A DNA stretch of 64,000 nt from JABMMZ01 sp044341025 (GCA_044341025.1 JBIISM010000002.1:186001-250000); one strand, 5' to 3'. Positions 32,439 through 42,481 are shown, counted from the first letter of the stretch. Program-made: numbers and translations. The notes: generated by a model from the letters alone, not told the origin.

Positions 32439-35400
32439 ATGAAAAAAAATATTGCTACTATTTTAATGATGAGCTGCTTTGCCGCAGTAAGTTCATTTGC
32501 GCAAAAACCCATTTCCGGTCAAGTTCAAGGTGAGAAAATCCCTTTATATTGTGGGTCTACAGGCTCCTCTTCAGCAGACTCTACAAGATTGCCGATTTTG
32601 TTCCAAGCTAAAATTAACGGATTAACCCCTGGCGCAAGATATAAATATTTTGCCCGTTTCATTTCTTTGAGTGATACCTCTAGTTCAACAACCACAGGAG
32701 TAGGAACGCCAATAGTTTTAAAGAAGAATGGATCATGGACTACCATTTCTAATCCTAGTATTTCAACTGCAGGTGGGCATGATACCATATCATTGGCCTT
32801 GTCTCAAAACGAATATACTGGATGGTTTGGGGCGTTTTATACCAACGATAGCCGTTTTGCCGCAGGTAAATTTGTCTATCCGATAATTGTTTTTGAAGAA
32901 ATTGGAACAGGTTCGCCGCAAACAGAAAAGGTTTATTTAACCGATTCAATTGAAGTTTTGCAGTTTTCAACAGCGCAAACAGCATCAAAAGGAACGGCTA
33001 TATATGGTTCATCTTTTGTGAAAGCAAAAAGCATTGTTTTGTTATACGACAATGTTAACGGCATGTCGAATAGACCAATAACGGTTGCATATACTGAGAA
33101 TGATGGAATTTCTTATTCCAATATGCAAACATGGTATAACAACAAAGTAAATACAGTTTCTGGCTCATGGGGAAGTATTATTCCCAATAACTTATCATCT
33201 GGGATTACTAGAATTGAAAGCCGCGATGCCTTTTTCGATACCATTATTTATGCTAACACAGAAGCCGATGGAATTTGGGGAAATGATTCAACCATAAACA
33301 GAAAAGGTGGAGCGCTTAAGCCAGTTAGCATCAAAAGTGTTAACGCGCCATTGCTAAGGCCTGAATTCGAATTTGTTTCAAACTTAAGCACTTTGGTGGA
33401 AGCAAATGCCACCGTCAATATGGTTGTAAGAAGAAGATATGGAAACGGCGATACCAGTAAAGTTAGCGCATTCATTGCCGCTGGAACTGCCACCAACAAT
33501 GTAGACTATAGTATTTTGACGTCATATCCTCTGGTGTTCAAGCCTTATGGAGAAACTTTCGATACCATTCAAGTTAAAATTAACGATGATTTTGCTAGCG
33601 AAGCTACAGAGAATGTTGCGATTCGTTTGATCAATCCCATAAACGGAAGAATTGGTTTCCAAACCACCAGTTCAATAAATATTACAGACAATGATATTCC
33701 AGTAATAACATTTGCTAAAAAAACAGAAACAGTTTCAGAAGCAAAGGGTATTCTAAAAGTAAGATTAAAAATTAACTCAGGTTCCAATTCAGCGACAAAT
33801 GTTAGAGTTTTGGTTAAATCTAAGTCAGACAGTACCTTTATTCCTAGTGAATTCAAATTGGGGTCAAGCAATAAAGATACCACCGTTCAATTTGCGGGGG
33901 GTAAGGTTGTGGATAGTTTAGATTTTAACATAGCCATTATCAACGATTTATTTAAAGAAGACAGAAGCGATACCTTGATTTTGGTTTTGCGTAATCCAAC
34001 AGCTCCAGCCACAATTGGCAAGGATTCATTGTTTACTTTAATTATTGTAGACAATGATGCACCGCCAATTTACAGTTTTTCAACCAAAACAATTACCGTT
34101 AAAGAGAATGTAGGAAGTGTGAAAATAAGAATTAACAAGTTGGGTGGAAACAGCAACCAAAGTGATATCGTTCTGTCAACTTTTGCAGATCCTAAGAATG
34201 CCAAAGCGGGTTCGGATTTTACCTTTACTGGTAGTCAATTTATTACTTTTACATCAGCAGATCCAGATAGTTTTATCTACACCTTGCCAATTTTGGATGA
34301 CAACATTAGCGAACCAAAAGAAGATGCTGTGTTTCTTATTAGAACTGCATTTAATGCCAAAATTGGAAAACCAGACACTTTAAGAATTAGCATTTTAGAC
34401 AATGACCTTCCGGAATATAAAATCAATAAACTGAATTTTGGAAAAGCACCTAACCTTGTATTGGATAGTTTGAATGTTCACTGTGCTATTAGAGGTGTTG
34501 TATACGGTGTCAATATGGGTCCTGTAGGTACGCCAAACGGAACGTCATTTACGGTAATTGACAATACTGGTGGAATTCAAGTGTATAGAGGTTCAGGCGG
34601 AAATAAAGGTTATACAGTAACTGAAGGGGATAGCGTGCAGGTTTATGGCCGTGTCGCACAAGTTAACGGGATGGCTCAATTAACCCAATTGGATACCATT
34701 TTATTGTTGGGCAGTGGAAGAACTTTACGCAATGCAAAAATTGTTAGTGTTTTAAATGAAACCACTGAATCCAATTTGGTAAAATACAATTTGGTAAAAT
34801 TATCTAATCCTTCAAAATGGCCAAGCACTGCATTGGCGCCGAATACTTCAATTACTTTAAAAGTACTGACATCGAGCGATTCTTTTGATTTGGTTATTGA
34901 CAGCGAAACAGACATTGATGGCAAGGCTGCTCCAAGTGGTTTCTTTAATGTGGCTGGATTGGGTGCTCAAAATGACGCTACAAGTCCTTATAATTCAGGC
35001 TATCAACTGTTCCCAAGAAGAATGAGTGACTTTGCCAATTTGGTGGTTCCGACATTCAGTTTCTCTACGCCAACATCCCTTGGAAAAGAAAACAGAGACT
35101 CAACTGAAGGATTTGTTTTACAGTGTGCAAACTTAACCTTTAACCAACAAATTAACATCGTTATTAAAGGTGGCACTGCTGCAAGAAACGATGACTACCA
35201 ATCTTTACCAAACCGATTGTTTATTTTAAGCCAGGCCAATCCTAGTCTGATTGTAAAATCTAAAATCAATGACGATGCAAAAATTGAATTAAATGAAACC
35301 ATTATTTGGGTAATTAGAGACAATTCATGGGGAACATTAGTAGGAGCTGACAGTATCCACACGGTTACGATTTTGGATGACGAAACACCTAATAGTATTT

Positions 35401-35651
35401 TAGAATCTACTTTGGGCGCAAAAACAAAAATGTATCCTAATCCTGCAAAACAAAATCTTACCTTGAGTTGCGAAGATGCTTTAATCAATGAGGTTGTTGT
35501 TTACGACTTGAATGGACGTGAAGTAAAACGTTTCAATATGGATGCTGTAAATAAAACAGTCTTGAATATTGAAGGTCTTAGCAATGGAATGTATACCATA
35601 TCTATCTTAACCGATAAGGGTACAGTTGTAAAATCATTAAGTGTTTTATAA
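32439..35651 (+). CDS. Secreted Calx-beta-repeat protein with OB-fold domain and T9SS sorting domain
   Basis: 1070 residues with signal peptide ending 'VSSFAQ'. At least three Calx-beta modules lie between residues 300 and 660, each starting 'FVSNLSTLVEA / FAKKTETVSEA / FSTKTITVKEN' and ending '..ITDNDIP / IIVDNDAP / SILDNDLP'. Residues 670-780 ('AIRGVVYGVNMGPVG', 'GDSVQVYGRVAQVNGMAQLT') look like an OB-fold of the kind found in Bacteroidota secreted nuclease-like proteins. Another Calx-beta module follows. The last 75 residues ('MYPNPAKQNLTLSC' to 'GTVVKSLSVL') are a T9SS type A domain. Calx-beta modules bind calcium, so a Ca-stabilised adhesive surface protein is likely. Confidence 0.85.
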   Translation: MKKNIATILMMSCFAAVSSFAQKPISGQVQGEKIPLYCGSTGSSSADSTRLPILFQAKINGLTPGARYKYFARFISLSDTSSSTTTGVGTPIVLKKNGSWTTISNPSISTAGGHDTISLALSQNEYTGWFGAFYTNDSRFAAGKFVYPIIVFEEIGTGSPQTEKVYLTDSIEVLQFSTAQTASKGTAIYGSSFVKAKSIVLLYDNVNGMSNRPITVAYTENDGISYSNMQTWYNNKVNTVSGSWGSIIPNNLSSGITRIESRDAFFDTIIYANTEADGIWGNDSTINRKGGALKPVSIKSVNAPLLRPEFEFVSNLSTLVEANATVNMVVRRRYGNGDTSKVSAFIAAGTATNNVDYSILTSYPLVFKPYGETFDTIQVKINDDFASEATENVAIRLINPINGRIGFQTTSSINITDNDIPVITFAKKTETVSEAKGILKVRLKINSGSNSATNVRVLVKSKSDSTFIPSEFKLGSSNKDTTVQFAGGKVVDSLDFNIAIINDLFKEDRSDTLILVLRNPTAPATIGKDSLFTLIIVDNDAPPIYSFSTKTITVKENVGSVKIRINKLGGNSNQSDIVLSTFADPKNAKAGSDFTFTGSQFITFTSADPDSFIYTLPILDDNISEPKEDAVFLIRTAFNAKIGKPDTLRISILDNDLPEYKINKLNFGKAPNLVLDSLNVHCAIRGVVYGVNMGPVGTPNGTSFTVIDNTGGIQVYRGSGGNKGYTVTEGDSVQVYGRVAQVNGMAQLTQLDTILLLGSGRTLRNAKIVSVLNETTESNLVKYNLVKLSNPSKWPSTALAPNTSITLKVLTSSDSFDLVIDSETDIDGKAAPSGFFNVAGLGAQNDATSPYNSGYQLFPRRMSDFANLVVPTFSFSTPTSLGKENRDSTEGFVLQCANLTFNQQINIVIKGGTAARNDDYQSLPNRLFILSQANPSLIVKSKINDDAKIELNETIIWVIRDNSWGTLVGADSIHTVTILDDETPNSILESTLGAKTKMYPNPAKQNLTLSCEDALINEVVVYDLNGREVKRFNMDAVNKTVLNIEGLSNGMYTISILTDKGTVVKSLSVL

Positions 35652-35669
35652 ACCAAAAAAATAAATTTA

Positions 35670-35697
35670 AAAAGCGCCTTTAAAAGGCGCTTTTTTT
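35670..35697 (+). terminator. Terminator after the Calx-beta gene
   Basis: AAAAGCGCCTT / AAGGCGCTTTT stem with a 4-nt loop and a T tail, 12 bp before the next ATG. Confidence 0.88.
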
Positions 35698-35708
35698 ATG
35701 TTAGTCAA

Positions 35709-36368
35709 ATGAAAAAACAATATTTCACAGAAGCTTATTTACATTTCTTTATGGAATTGGCTTCTAACAACCATAAAGATTGGTTTGACCAAAACCGCAG
35801 CAGATATCAAACAGAGGTTAAAGCAAAGTTTGAGGCTTTTGTGGGCGATCTAATTGCGGCCTTGAAAAAAGATGCTGAATTGGGTGATTTAAAGGCAGGT
35901 GAATGCATTTTTAGGATCAATAAGGATGTTCGCTTCAGCAAGGATAAATCGCCCTACAAATTGCAAATGTCAGCTCTTGTTGTAAAGGGTGGAAAAAAAC
36001 AAATGCAGGACCCAGGTTTATACGTCGAACTCGGGCCTGAGTTTTTAAATATTTATACTGGGTTTTATATGCCTGAGAAAGAACAGCTCCTAAAGATTCG
36101 AGAAAAAATCGCCTCTGATCCAAACGGATTTGTCAAAATCATCAATGACAAAGCATTTAAGCAGTCGTTTGGCGAGGTGAGGGGCGAGAAGTCTAAAATA
36201 CTGCCCAAGGAATTAAAGGAGGCAGCCAAAGGACAAGAATTGATTTTTAACAAACAATTTTACCTCGTGCATCAAGTCGATGCAGAGAAAATATTAGAAG
36301 ATGACTTGTTGGTGTACATCCTAAAGCATTTCAAAGCTGCGGTCCAATTCAACCGCTTTCTTAATTAA
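35709..36368 (+). CDS. DUF2461 family protein
   Basis: 219 residues. 'TEAYLHFFMELASNNHKDWFDQNRSRY' opens the protein, and 'IFRINKDVRFSKDKSPYKLQ' and 'YVELGPEFLNIYTGFYMPE' follow. These are the hallmarks of the DUF2461 (TIGR02453) family, widespread in bacteria and fungi and without a known function. No signal peptide. It has no obvious operon partner; the 146-bp space to the convergent infB shows no feature. Confidence 0.9.
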   Translation: MKKQYFTEAYLHFFMELASNNHKDWFDQNRSRYQTEVKAKFEAFVGDLIAALKKDAELGDLKAGECIFRINKDVRFSKDKSPYKLQMSALVVKGGKKQMQDPGLYVELGPEFLNIYTGFYMPEKEQLLKIREKIASDPNGFVKIINDKAFKQSFGEVRGEKSKILPKELKEAAKGQELIFNKQFYLVHQVDAEKILEDDLLVYILKHFKAAVQFNRFLN

Positions 36369-36514
36369 TATAGGGTGAAACAAGAACTCTTGACTAGCGT
36401 TTTCTAATAGCTGAAACACACTTCGGGTTTGATGGACAGGCGCCACATAAAAAGACTTGCCTAATCTTTTAAACTTTAATGATAGACATCCCTTAGATTG
36501 TCCTTAGAATAAAA

Positions 36515-39292
36515 TTAAAGAGAATCTAATTTTCTTGCGATTGATGTTTCTTCGAAAACTTCTATGTTGTCGCCGGCTTCGATGTTTTGGAAGTTCTTAA
36601 TAGAGATACCACATTCAAAGCCTTTAACAACATCTTTTACATCGTCTTTGAAACGTTTTAAAGAGTCTAAAGAACCTTGGTGCACAACAACGCCATCACG
36701 TATCAAGCGGATTTTAGCATTTCTGGTAACTTTACCTTCAGTAACCATACAACCTGCGATTGTTCCAACTTTGGTGATTTTGAACACATCACGAACTTCA
36801 ACGTTACCAATAATGGTTTCTTTGATTTCAGGACTTAACATGCCTTCTATCGCCGACTTGATTTCGTCAATGGCTTGGTAAATAATCGAATAGTGTCTGA
36901 TATCAATTTGTTCAGTTTCAGCAATTTTCTTGGCGCTAGAACTTGGTCTAACTTGGAAACCGATGATGATTGCATCTGAAGCAGAGGCTAACAATACATC
37001 ACTTTCTGTGATCTGCCCAACACCACGGTGAATTACTTTAACCATAACCTCTTTATTGGATAGGTTTAGCAACGAATCGCTTAATGCTTCAACCGAACCA
37101 TTTACGTCACCTTTTATGATTAAGTTAAGTTCTTTGAAGTTACCTATAGCAAGACGTCTTCCAATTTCGTCGAGGGTAATATGTTTGGTTGTTCTGATGC
37201 CTTGTTCGCGCATCAATTGTTCGCGTTTGTTTGCTAGGTCTTTTGCCTCGTCTTCAGTAGGCAATACATTGAGTGGGTCACCTGCAGATGGAGCTTCGGA
37301 GAAACCAAGCATACTAACGGGTGTTGATGGTCCTGCAAACTCAACCCTCTGGTTTCTTTCGTTAAACAAAGCTTTCACTTTTGCATAATGAGAACCAGCA
37401 ACTAGGTGGTCGCCAACTCTTAAAGTCCCAGTTTGGATCAAAACACTTGCTACAACACCGCGTCCTTTGTCAAGACGGGCTTCAACAATGGTGCCTTTTG
37501 CTTTTCTTTCTGGGTCTGCTTTCAACTCAAGGAGTTCAGCTTCTAACAATATTTTTTCCAAAAGTTTGTCGATGTTCAAACCTTTTTTGGCTGAAATCTC
37601 TTGGCTTTGGAATTTACCGCCCCATTCTTCTACAAGAATGTTCATGGCAGATAATTCTTCTCTGATTTTCTCAGGATTGGCACCATCTTTATCCATTTTA
37701 TTGATGGCAAAAATCATTGGTACGTTTGCTGCTTGAGCGTGAGATATTGCTTCACGCGTTTGAGGCATGATGTTATCATCTGCTGCAATTACAATAACAG
37801 CTATATCGGTTACTTTAGCACCACGGGCACGCATAGCGGTAAAGGCTTCGTGACCAGGTGTGTCTAGGAAAGTTATTTTTTGCCCTTTTGGTAATTGTAC
37901 TTCATAAGCACCAATGTGTTGGGTGATGCCACCTGCTTCACCAGCAATTACGTTGGCACTGCGCACATAATCCAATAGGGAAGTTTTACCATGGTCAACG
38001 TGACCCATAACGGTTACAATAGGAGGACGAGGGATGGTTTTTGCTGGATCATCTTGTTCCTCATCAATTGCGATGGTGTCTTGGGCATCAACAAATTCAA
38101 CTTCAAATCCAAATTCATCAGCCACAAGGGTAATGGTTTCAGCATCTAAACGTTGGTTAATCGACACCATAAGGCCCAAAGAGAAACAGGTTGAAATGAC
38201 TTGTGTTACTTGAACATCCATCATTTTCGCTAAATCGTTTGCAGTTAAGAATTCTGTTACTTTCAGAATTAACTCTTCCTGCTCCATTCTTTCTTTCTCT
38301 ACGCTTCTAGCTTGATAGTGGTCGTCTCTCTTTTGTCTTTTGAATTTAGATTTGTTTGTTTTACCACGTCCTGTAGAGCCAATTTTATTTAATGTCTTCT
38401 TCAGTTTATCTTGAATTTCCTTTTGGGTAATTTCTTTTTTAGGCTCGTTAGGTCTCTGTCCTAAGTTGGGTCTGTTAACCTTGATTTCTTGTTGGATGTT
38501 AACTTTTTGAGGACCTGACTTGCGCTTGCGTTTTTCTCTATTTAATTTTTCAGCCGGGGTAAGGAATTTAGGCTTCATTACTGTATCTGGCCTCAACTCG
38601 ATTTTACCCATAATGGTTAAACCGTCCAATTCAACTAGGTTGGCTTTTACCAATTCTCTTTCATCAATTTCTGGAGTAGGAGCGTCTGCAATATTTACCT
38701 CAATTGGATTTGAGATGATCAACGGTTCAGACGCTTTTGATAAAATGATTGGCTCAGCTTCTGGCGCTTTGTTTTCTTTTCTTTTTCTGCCACCAGCACT
38801 TGGCAATTCGATTTTGCCTTTGACGGTTAAACCTGCTTTTTCAATTTTGTCTTCTTGCAAAGGATTAACAACAGGTGCTTCAAATACAAGAGGTTCATTG
38901 ATTGGCTTAGATTTTACAACTTCTACAACTGGCTCATTAACCGGTGCAGGTTTTTCTTTCGCAAGGGGCGCGATTACTTCTGACCTAATGTTTTTTATGA
39001 AGAACTCAGGCTCAGGTTCTGCCTCAATTTGATTTTCTTCCTCTTTTTTAAAGAATTCTTCAACCTTGACAACCTCTTCGCGTTTTTTTAATTTAAGTCC
39101 TGATGATTTAGACTCTTCTTTTGCTTCTTTGTCAGAAGAGAAAATGCCTGCAATGTAGCCGTACATTTCTTCCGTAAGCTTCGCCGTTGGTTTGTTGTCA
39201 ATTGCAAAACCTTTCCTTTGCAAACTTTCTATAATTGTTTGCGTGCTTACATTGAATTCCGATGCTGCTTTTCCTAATCTTATTTCTGCCAT
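36515..39292 (-). CDS. infB: Translation initiation factor IF-2
   Basis: 925 residues. The short N-terminal IF2_N motif ('IRLGKAASEFNVSTQTIIES') is followed by a 300-residue charged linker rich in Glu, Lys, Pro and Val. The GTPase domain has G1 'GHVDHGKTSLLDYV', G3 'DTPGHEAF' and G4 'NKMDKDG'. C-terminal domains bind fMet-tRNA ('ECGISIKNFQNIEAGDNIE'). infB usually lies with nusA and rimP; here it has its own strong promoter and its upstream neighbour is paaD. Confidence 0.97.
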   Translation of the reverse strand: MAEIRLGKAASEFNVSTQTIIESLQRKGFAIDNKPTAKLTEEMYGYIAGIFSSDKEAKEESKSSGLKLKKREEVVKVEEFFKKEEENQIEAEPEPEFFIKNIRSEVIAPLAKEKPAPVNEPVVEVVKSKPINEPLVFEAPVVNPLQEDKIEKAGLTVKGKIELPSAGGRKRKENKAPEAEPIILSKASEPLIISNPIEVNIADAPTPEIDERELVKANLVELDGLTIMGKIELRPDTVMKPKFLTPAEKLNREKRKRKSGPQKVNIQQEIKVNRPNLGQRPNEPKKEITQKEIQDKLKKTLNKIGSTGRGKTNKSKFKRQKRDDHYQARSVEKERMEQEELILKVTEFLTANDLAKMMDVQVTQVISTCFSLGLMVSINQRLDAETITLVADEFGFEVEFVDAQDTIAIDEEQDDPAKTIPRPPIVTVMGHVDHGKTSLLDYVRSANVIAGEAGGITQHIGAYEVQLPKGQKITFLDTPGHEAFTAMRARGAKVTDIAVIVIAADDNIMPQTREAISHAQAANVPMIFAINKMDKDGANPEKIREELSAMNILVEEWGGKFQSQEISAKKGLNIDKLLEKILLEAELLELKADPERKAKGTIVEARLDKGRGVVASVLIQTGTLRVGDHLVAGSHYAKVKALFNERNQRVEFAGPSTPVSMLGFSEAPSAGDPLNVLPTEDEAKDLANKREQLMREQGIRTTKHITLDEIGRRLAIGNFKELNLIIKGDVNGSVEALSDSLLNLSNKEVMVKVIHRGVGQITESDVLLASASDAIIIGFQVRPSSSAKKIAETEQIDIRHYSIIYQAIDEIKSAIEGMLSPEIKETIIGNVEVRDVFKITKVGTIAGCMVTEGKVTRNAKIRLIRDGVVVHQGSLDSLKRFKDDVKDVVKGFECGISIKNFQNIEAGDNIEVFEETSIARKLDSL

Positions 39293-39333
39293 TCAGTCTT
39301 TGTTGTCTATGACAAGTATTTGTCAAAAAATGC

Positions 39334-39364
39334 AAAGGTAGGGCAATATTCCTATTAATGCAAA
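39334..39364 (-). promoter_or_regulatory. infB promoter
   Basis: Minus strand TTTG (plus CAAA, 39361-39364), 20 nt, TACCTTTG (plus CAAAGGTA, 39334-39341). The leader to the ATG is about 37 nt. Confidence 0.65.
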
Positions 39365-39396
39365 TTAATAACTTGATTCACGAGTCAAGTACAAAT

Positions 39397-39894
39397 TTAG
39401 CGTAAACACTTGAAATAATCAAACGGTTCGAGGCAGTCCTTGCATTTATGTAATGCTTTGCAGGCGGTGCTCCCAAATTGGCTAATCAGTACAGTGTTTT
39501 TGCTGTTGCATTGGGGGCATTCAACCGCATGAGTTTTGCCAAATAGCGCATTGATATCAATGTCTTCTTTCTCAGGCGGCGCAATGCCATACGCTTTTAA
39601 TTTTTGTTTGCCTTTTTCACTCATCCAATCGGTGGTCCATGCAGGCGATAAAATCAGTTTAACTTTTGAGGGAATGCCAATTTCGCTTAGGGTTGCTTTG
39701 ATCTCAGTTTCTATCATGCTCATGGCAGGACATCCGCTGTAGGTAGGTGTAATTAGGATTTCAAAACCCTCTTCCAATTCGTTCACCCCACGAACCACAC
39801 CTAAGTCGACCACCGACAAAACCGGGATTTCAGGATCGCTGATGCGTTCTAGAATGGCCCAAATATCTAAGGTGCTGTATTTTGTTGTGTTCAT
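39397..39894 (-). CDS. paaD: PaaD-type iron-sulfur/MIP18-family protein
   Basis: 165 residues. The N-terminal MIP18 (DUF59) fold shows 'ERISDPEIPVLSVVDLGVV' and 'TPTYSGCPAMSMIE'. The middle 'LSPAWTTDWMSEKGKQKL' and the C-terminal zinc ribbon 'ECPQCNSKNT' with 'LHKCKDC' are specific to PaaD (PaaJ), the accessory protein of phenylacetyl-CoA epoxidase. The other paa genes are not in the window, so it is either an isolated piece of that pathway or serves general Fe-S maturation. A -7 box lies 7 nt upstream of its ATG. Confidence 0.88.
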   Translation of the reverse strand: MNTTKYSTLDIWAILERISDPEIPVLSVVDLGVVRGVNELEEGFEILITPTYSGCPAMSMIETEIKATLSEIGIPSKVKLILSPAWTTDWMSEKGKQKLKAYGIAPPEKEDIDINALFGKTHAVECPQCNSKNTVLISQFGSTACKALHKCKDCLEPFDYFKCLR

Positions 39895-39901
39895 GCTTGT
39901 G

Positions 39902-39909
39902 CAAATTTA
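39902..39909 (-). promoter_or_regulatory. -7 box of paaD
   Basis: Minus-strand TAAATTTG (plus CAAATTTA), 7 nt before the ATG, which predicts an almost leaderless mRNA. Confidence 0.5.
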
Positions 39910-39914
39910 ATGGT

Positions 39915-40397
39915 TTAATTTTCGAATTCTATTTTCATAATAGACTGACATTCCTCATATCCGTAGCCTCTGCCCAAAAGGTATTTGACCGTTTTTAATT
40001 TCTTTTCAAACAATGTTCCGGTCTTAATGTTTTTAAAATATTTTTCGGCAATGCGTTGGATATTGTTTGCATAATCGCTAGGGTCAATTTCCTTCATTGC
40101 TTTTTCGATGCAATAGGCGCTTATTTGTTTGTTTTTTAGCTCTCGTATAATCTTGTTTTTGCCCCATTTTTTTTGTCTAAATTTTCCGCCAGCAAAGGCT
40201 TTAGCAAACCGCTCTTCATTGATCATGCCTTTTTGCACCACATACACCATTATTTCTTCAATGTCTTGGGTTATTAATCCAAAGGTGTACAATTTGTCTC
40301 GCACTTCTTTATGGCAACGTTCTTGGTAATTACAGAAAATTTCTATCTTTAATTTGGCCTCATTTGGGGTATAGTTTTTTTTCTTTTTTTCAAGCAT
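39915..40397 (-). CDS. recX: Regulatory protein RecX
   Basis: About 160 residues; RecX proteins bind RecA filaments and modulate recombination. 'EIFCNYQERCHKEVRDKLYTFG' begins the first three-helix unit. 'EERFAKAFAGGKFRQKKWGKNKI' and 'ALKEIDPSDYANNIQRIAEKY'-like helices follow the typical three-repeat plan, and 'KTVKYLLGRGYGYEECQSIM' ends it. The ATG at 40395-40397 follows the upstream stop by 1 bp; in-frame TTG codons before it are not needed. recA is not in the window. Confidence 0.85.
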   Translation of the reverse strand: MLEKKKKNYTPNEAKLKIEIFCNYQERCHKEVRDKLYTFGLITQDIEEIMVYVVQKGMINEERFAKAFAGGKFRQKKWGKNKIIRELKNKQISAYCIEKAMKEIDPSDYANNIQRIAEKYFKNIKTGTLFEKKLKTVKYLLGRGYGYEECQSIMKIEFEN

Positions 40398-40398
40398 T

Positions 40399-41568
40399 TT
40401 ATTCAACAATAAATTCTAAAATTTCGCAGTGCGTAGTGCATGTGATTTTAGCAAAATACAAGCCTTTGTTCCAATCCGAAATGTCAATGTTTGTGTAGAT
40501 TATTTCTCTTGATTCTAAAAGAATTTGGCCCATGCTATTGAAAATACTCAAATCGAAATTTGCGGTCTTGTTTTCGATTTCTATGGTTTTAGAAGCGGGA
40601 TTTGGATATAAGGAAACCAGCCCTGTGCTTCGGTGCGAATTGATGTTTTGCCTATACGTATTGAATATTGAATACACCGGATAATGGTCGCTGCAAGCAC
40701 TTGCGTAATTGCCAATATATTTTTCGAGATGCCAAACAAAAATAGAGTCGGTTTTGTGTTTTGAAGCCAATGCCGCTGATGCCAATTGGTGGTCTATTGC
40801 ATCAGGATATGCAGTGGTGGTTCCCTGGCCGTTGTCTGTTAATTTTTTACTCAGGTATCGGTAATTAAAGCCATTGTCGAGCAGGCGGATAAATGGAGAT
40901 GGCAAGTTGTTGAATATAGACAAATCGATGTCATCATTCCAATCGCCCAAGACCATGGTGTAATTGTTTTGAGGCAATTTATTAAGGTACATTTTTAGCC
41001 AATCTGCAGAGCGTTTACGGCTGTTATAGGCAAGCATTTTTGAGCTATCAGTTCCAGTGTTGGCTTTGAGGTGTAAAACAATTAAACGCAAAGTGTCAAT
41101 GCCTATATCGTTTTTCGGTAAAAGTCTAATTTCTAAGGGGAATCTGAGTGTCGAAAAACTGTCTTTGTTTTCGGTGCCCAATAGTTTAGAATCGATCAGG
41201 GAAAATAAATTGTTGTTGAAGATGATAGCTGTTTTTTGCTCTGGGAAATACGGTGCAAGTATGGCTTTGTAATTTGGTAATTTCAGCAGCATGGAATCAA
41301 AGGCTTTTTTTTCTGAAACTTCGCATAAGCCCCATATATCAACATCTGCATTTTGAATGGTTTTTAAAATCAGGGCCTGCTGTTTTACATCATCACTAGG
41401 CCCAAATCCGGAGGCAGTTTTGCCAAACCATTCTAGGTTCCAATTGGCAATTTCTAAGGTGTGATTTTGTCCAATTCTTGGGATGCTTTGTGCTTTGCTT
41501 TCGCTGCCCAAAAATATACCTAAAACAATAAATAGGAACAGAGCATTATGCCGATTTGCTTTTGTCAA
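40399..41568 (-). CDS. Secreted endonuclease/exonuclease/phosphatase-family protein with T9SS sorting domain (TTG start)
   Basis: 389 residues with signal peptide 'ALFLFIVLGIFLGSESKAQS'. The EEP fold has 'IANWNLEWFGK' (metal-binding Glu follows), 'VDIWGLCEV', 'VLHLKAN', 'VLGDWNDD' and 'SDHYPVYS', all the active-site residues. The C-terminus 'LYPNPASKTIEIEN' to 'THCEILEFIVE' is a T9SS type A domain. It is likely an extracellular nuclease or phosphodiesterase. No ATG is available before the signal peptide; TTG at 41568 overlaps the upstream gene by 23 bp, suggesting coupled translation. Confidence 0.85.
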   Translation of the reverse strand: MTKANRHNALFLFIVLGIFLGSESKAQSIPRIGQNHTLEIANWNLEWFGKTASGFGPSDDVKQQALILKTIQNADVDIWGLCEVSEKKAFDSMLLKLPNYKAILAPYFPEQKTAIIFNNNLFSLIDSKLLGTENKDSFSTLRFPLEIRLLPKNDIGIDTLRLIVLHLKANTGTDSSKMLAYNSRKRSADWLKMYLNKLPQNNYTMVLGDWNDDIDLSIFNNLPSPFIRLLDNGFNYRYLSKKLTDNGQGTTTAYPDAIDHQLASAALASKHKTDSIFVWHLEKYIGNYASACSDHYPVYSIFNTYRQNINSHRSTGLVSLYPNPASKTIEIENKTANFDLSIFNSMGQILLESREIIYTNIDISDWNKGLYFAKITCTTHCEILEFIVE

Positions 41569-42454
41569 AAAATTTCAAAGAAGTTGTTTTGATTAACCAA
41601 GCAAAAATAAGGGTAGAAAAGAAGGTGATCATTGCATACACCATAGCGGGTTTTTGCATGTCTGCATTCTTAAGAATGTTTCCAGCAATCAACAATGCTA
41701 AGGCTGTATTTTGCAGGCCAACCTCAACCATAATCGTGACTTTGTTTTGTATATTGATTTTAAATAATACACCCAATAAATACCCTAAAATCATGCCTGC
41801 AAAATTGAGCAAGAGTACCCAAAAGCCCAGCGACCAAAGCTCTTCATTGCTCAAATGAATGCCACCTTTGTCGTGAGGGGCTAAAAATTTGACGCCGAAT
41901 ATCAACATCAATAATATTGGCAAAAGGTATTTTAGAACTGGTTTTATTTTATGCGCTAAGTCGGTAAACTTACTGTTAATGAACACGCCAACTAAAGCTG
42001 GCACAATGGTCACCATCCCGATGTGGGTGATCGTTTTTAAAAGAGGAAGTTCGATGGTAGACGATTGGTTGATGAAATAATCGAGGGATAAATTCACTAA
42101 AATTGGAAGGGTAAACATGCAAAGTAAACCATTCACCACAGTAAGAGAAATGCTCAGTGCTACATTGCCTTTTAATAAAAAACTTACCAGGTTTGATGTT
42201 ACCCCACCCGGGCAAAGGGTGATGATGATGAAGCCAACTTTTACAGCGGGAGAGAAGTCTGCAAATGCCATCAAAATTATTGCTGAAATGGGGTGTAATA
42301 TCATTTGGGCAACTAAGCCAATGCCCAATGACCCTGGAAAGGAAATGATATTTGAGAAGTCTTTTTTGCTTAAATTCAAACCTAAACTCATGGTTATAAA
42401 TGCCAAGACTAAGTCAATTAGAAAATCAATGTTTCGAAACAATAGGTCCAACAT
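41546..42454 (-). CDS. Bile acid:sodium symporter (BASS) family transporter
   Basis: 302 residues with nine to ten hydrophobic segments. 'AFITMSLGLNLSKKDF', 'LCPGGVTSNLVSFLLKGNVALS' (the BASS signature, a broken helix with Pro-Gly-Gly) and 'MVEVGLQNTALALLIAG' (the second crossover, with E/Q for sodium) are all present. Bacterial members take up organic anions such as pantoate or keto acids; the substrate here is unknown. A -7 box is at 42482-42489. Confidence 0.9.
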   Translation of the reverse strand: MLDLLFRNIDFLIDLVLAFITMSLGLNLSKKDFSNIISFPGSLGIGLVAQMILHPISAIILMAFADFSPAVKVGFIIITLCPGGVTSNLVSFLLKGNVALSISLTVVNGLLCMFTLPILVNLSLDYFINQSSTIELPLLKTITHIGMVTIVPALVGVFINSKFTDLAHKIKPVLKYLLPILLMLIFGVKFLAPHDKGGIHLSNEELWSLGFWVLLLNFAGMILGYLLGVLFKINIQNKVTIMVEVGLQNTALALLIAGNILKNADMQKPAMVYAMITFFSTLIFAWLIKTTSLKFFDKSKSA

Positions 42455-42481
42455 CTGTTTTGGGTCGGCTTAAATTTTTAA

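Noticed and set aside
36564..39032. Long open frames opposite infB and other genes
   Set aside because: They are antisense to a certain gene, have biased composition of reverse-strand codons and show no family motif.
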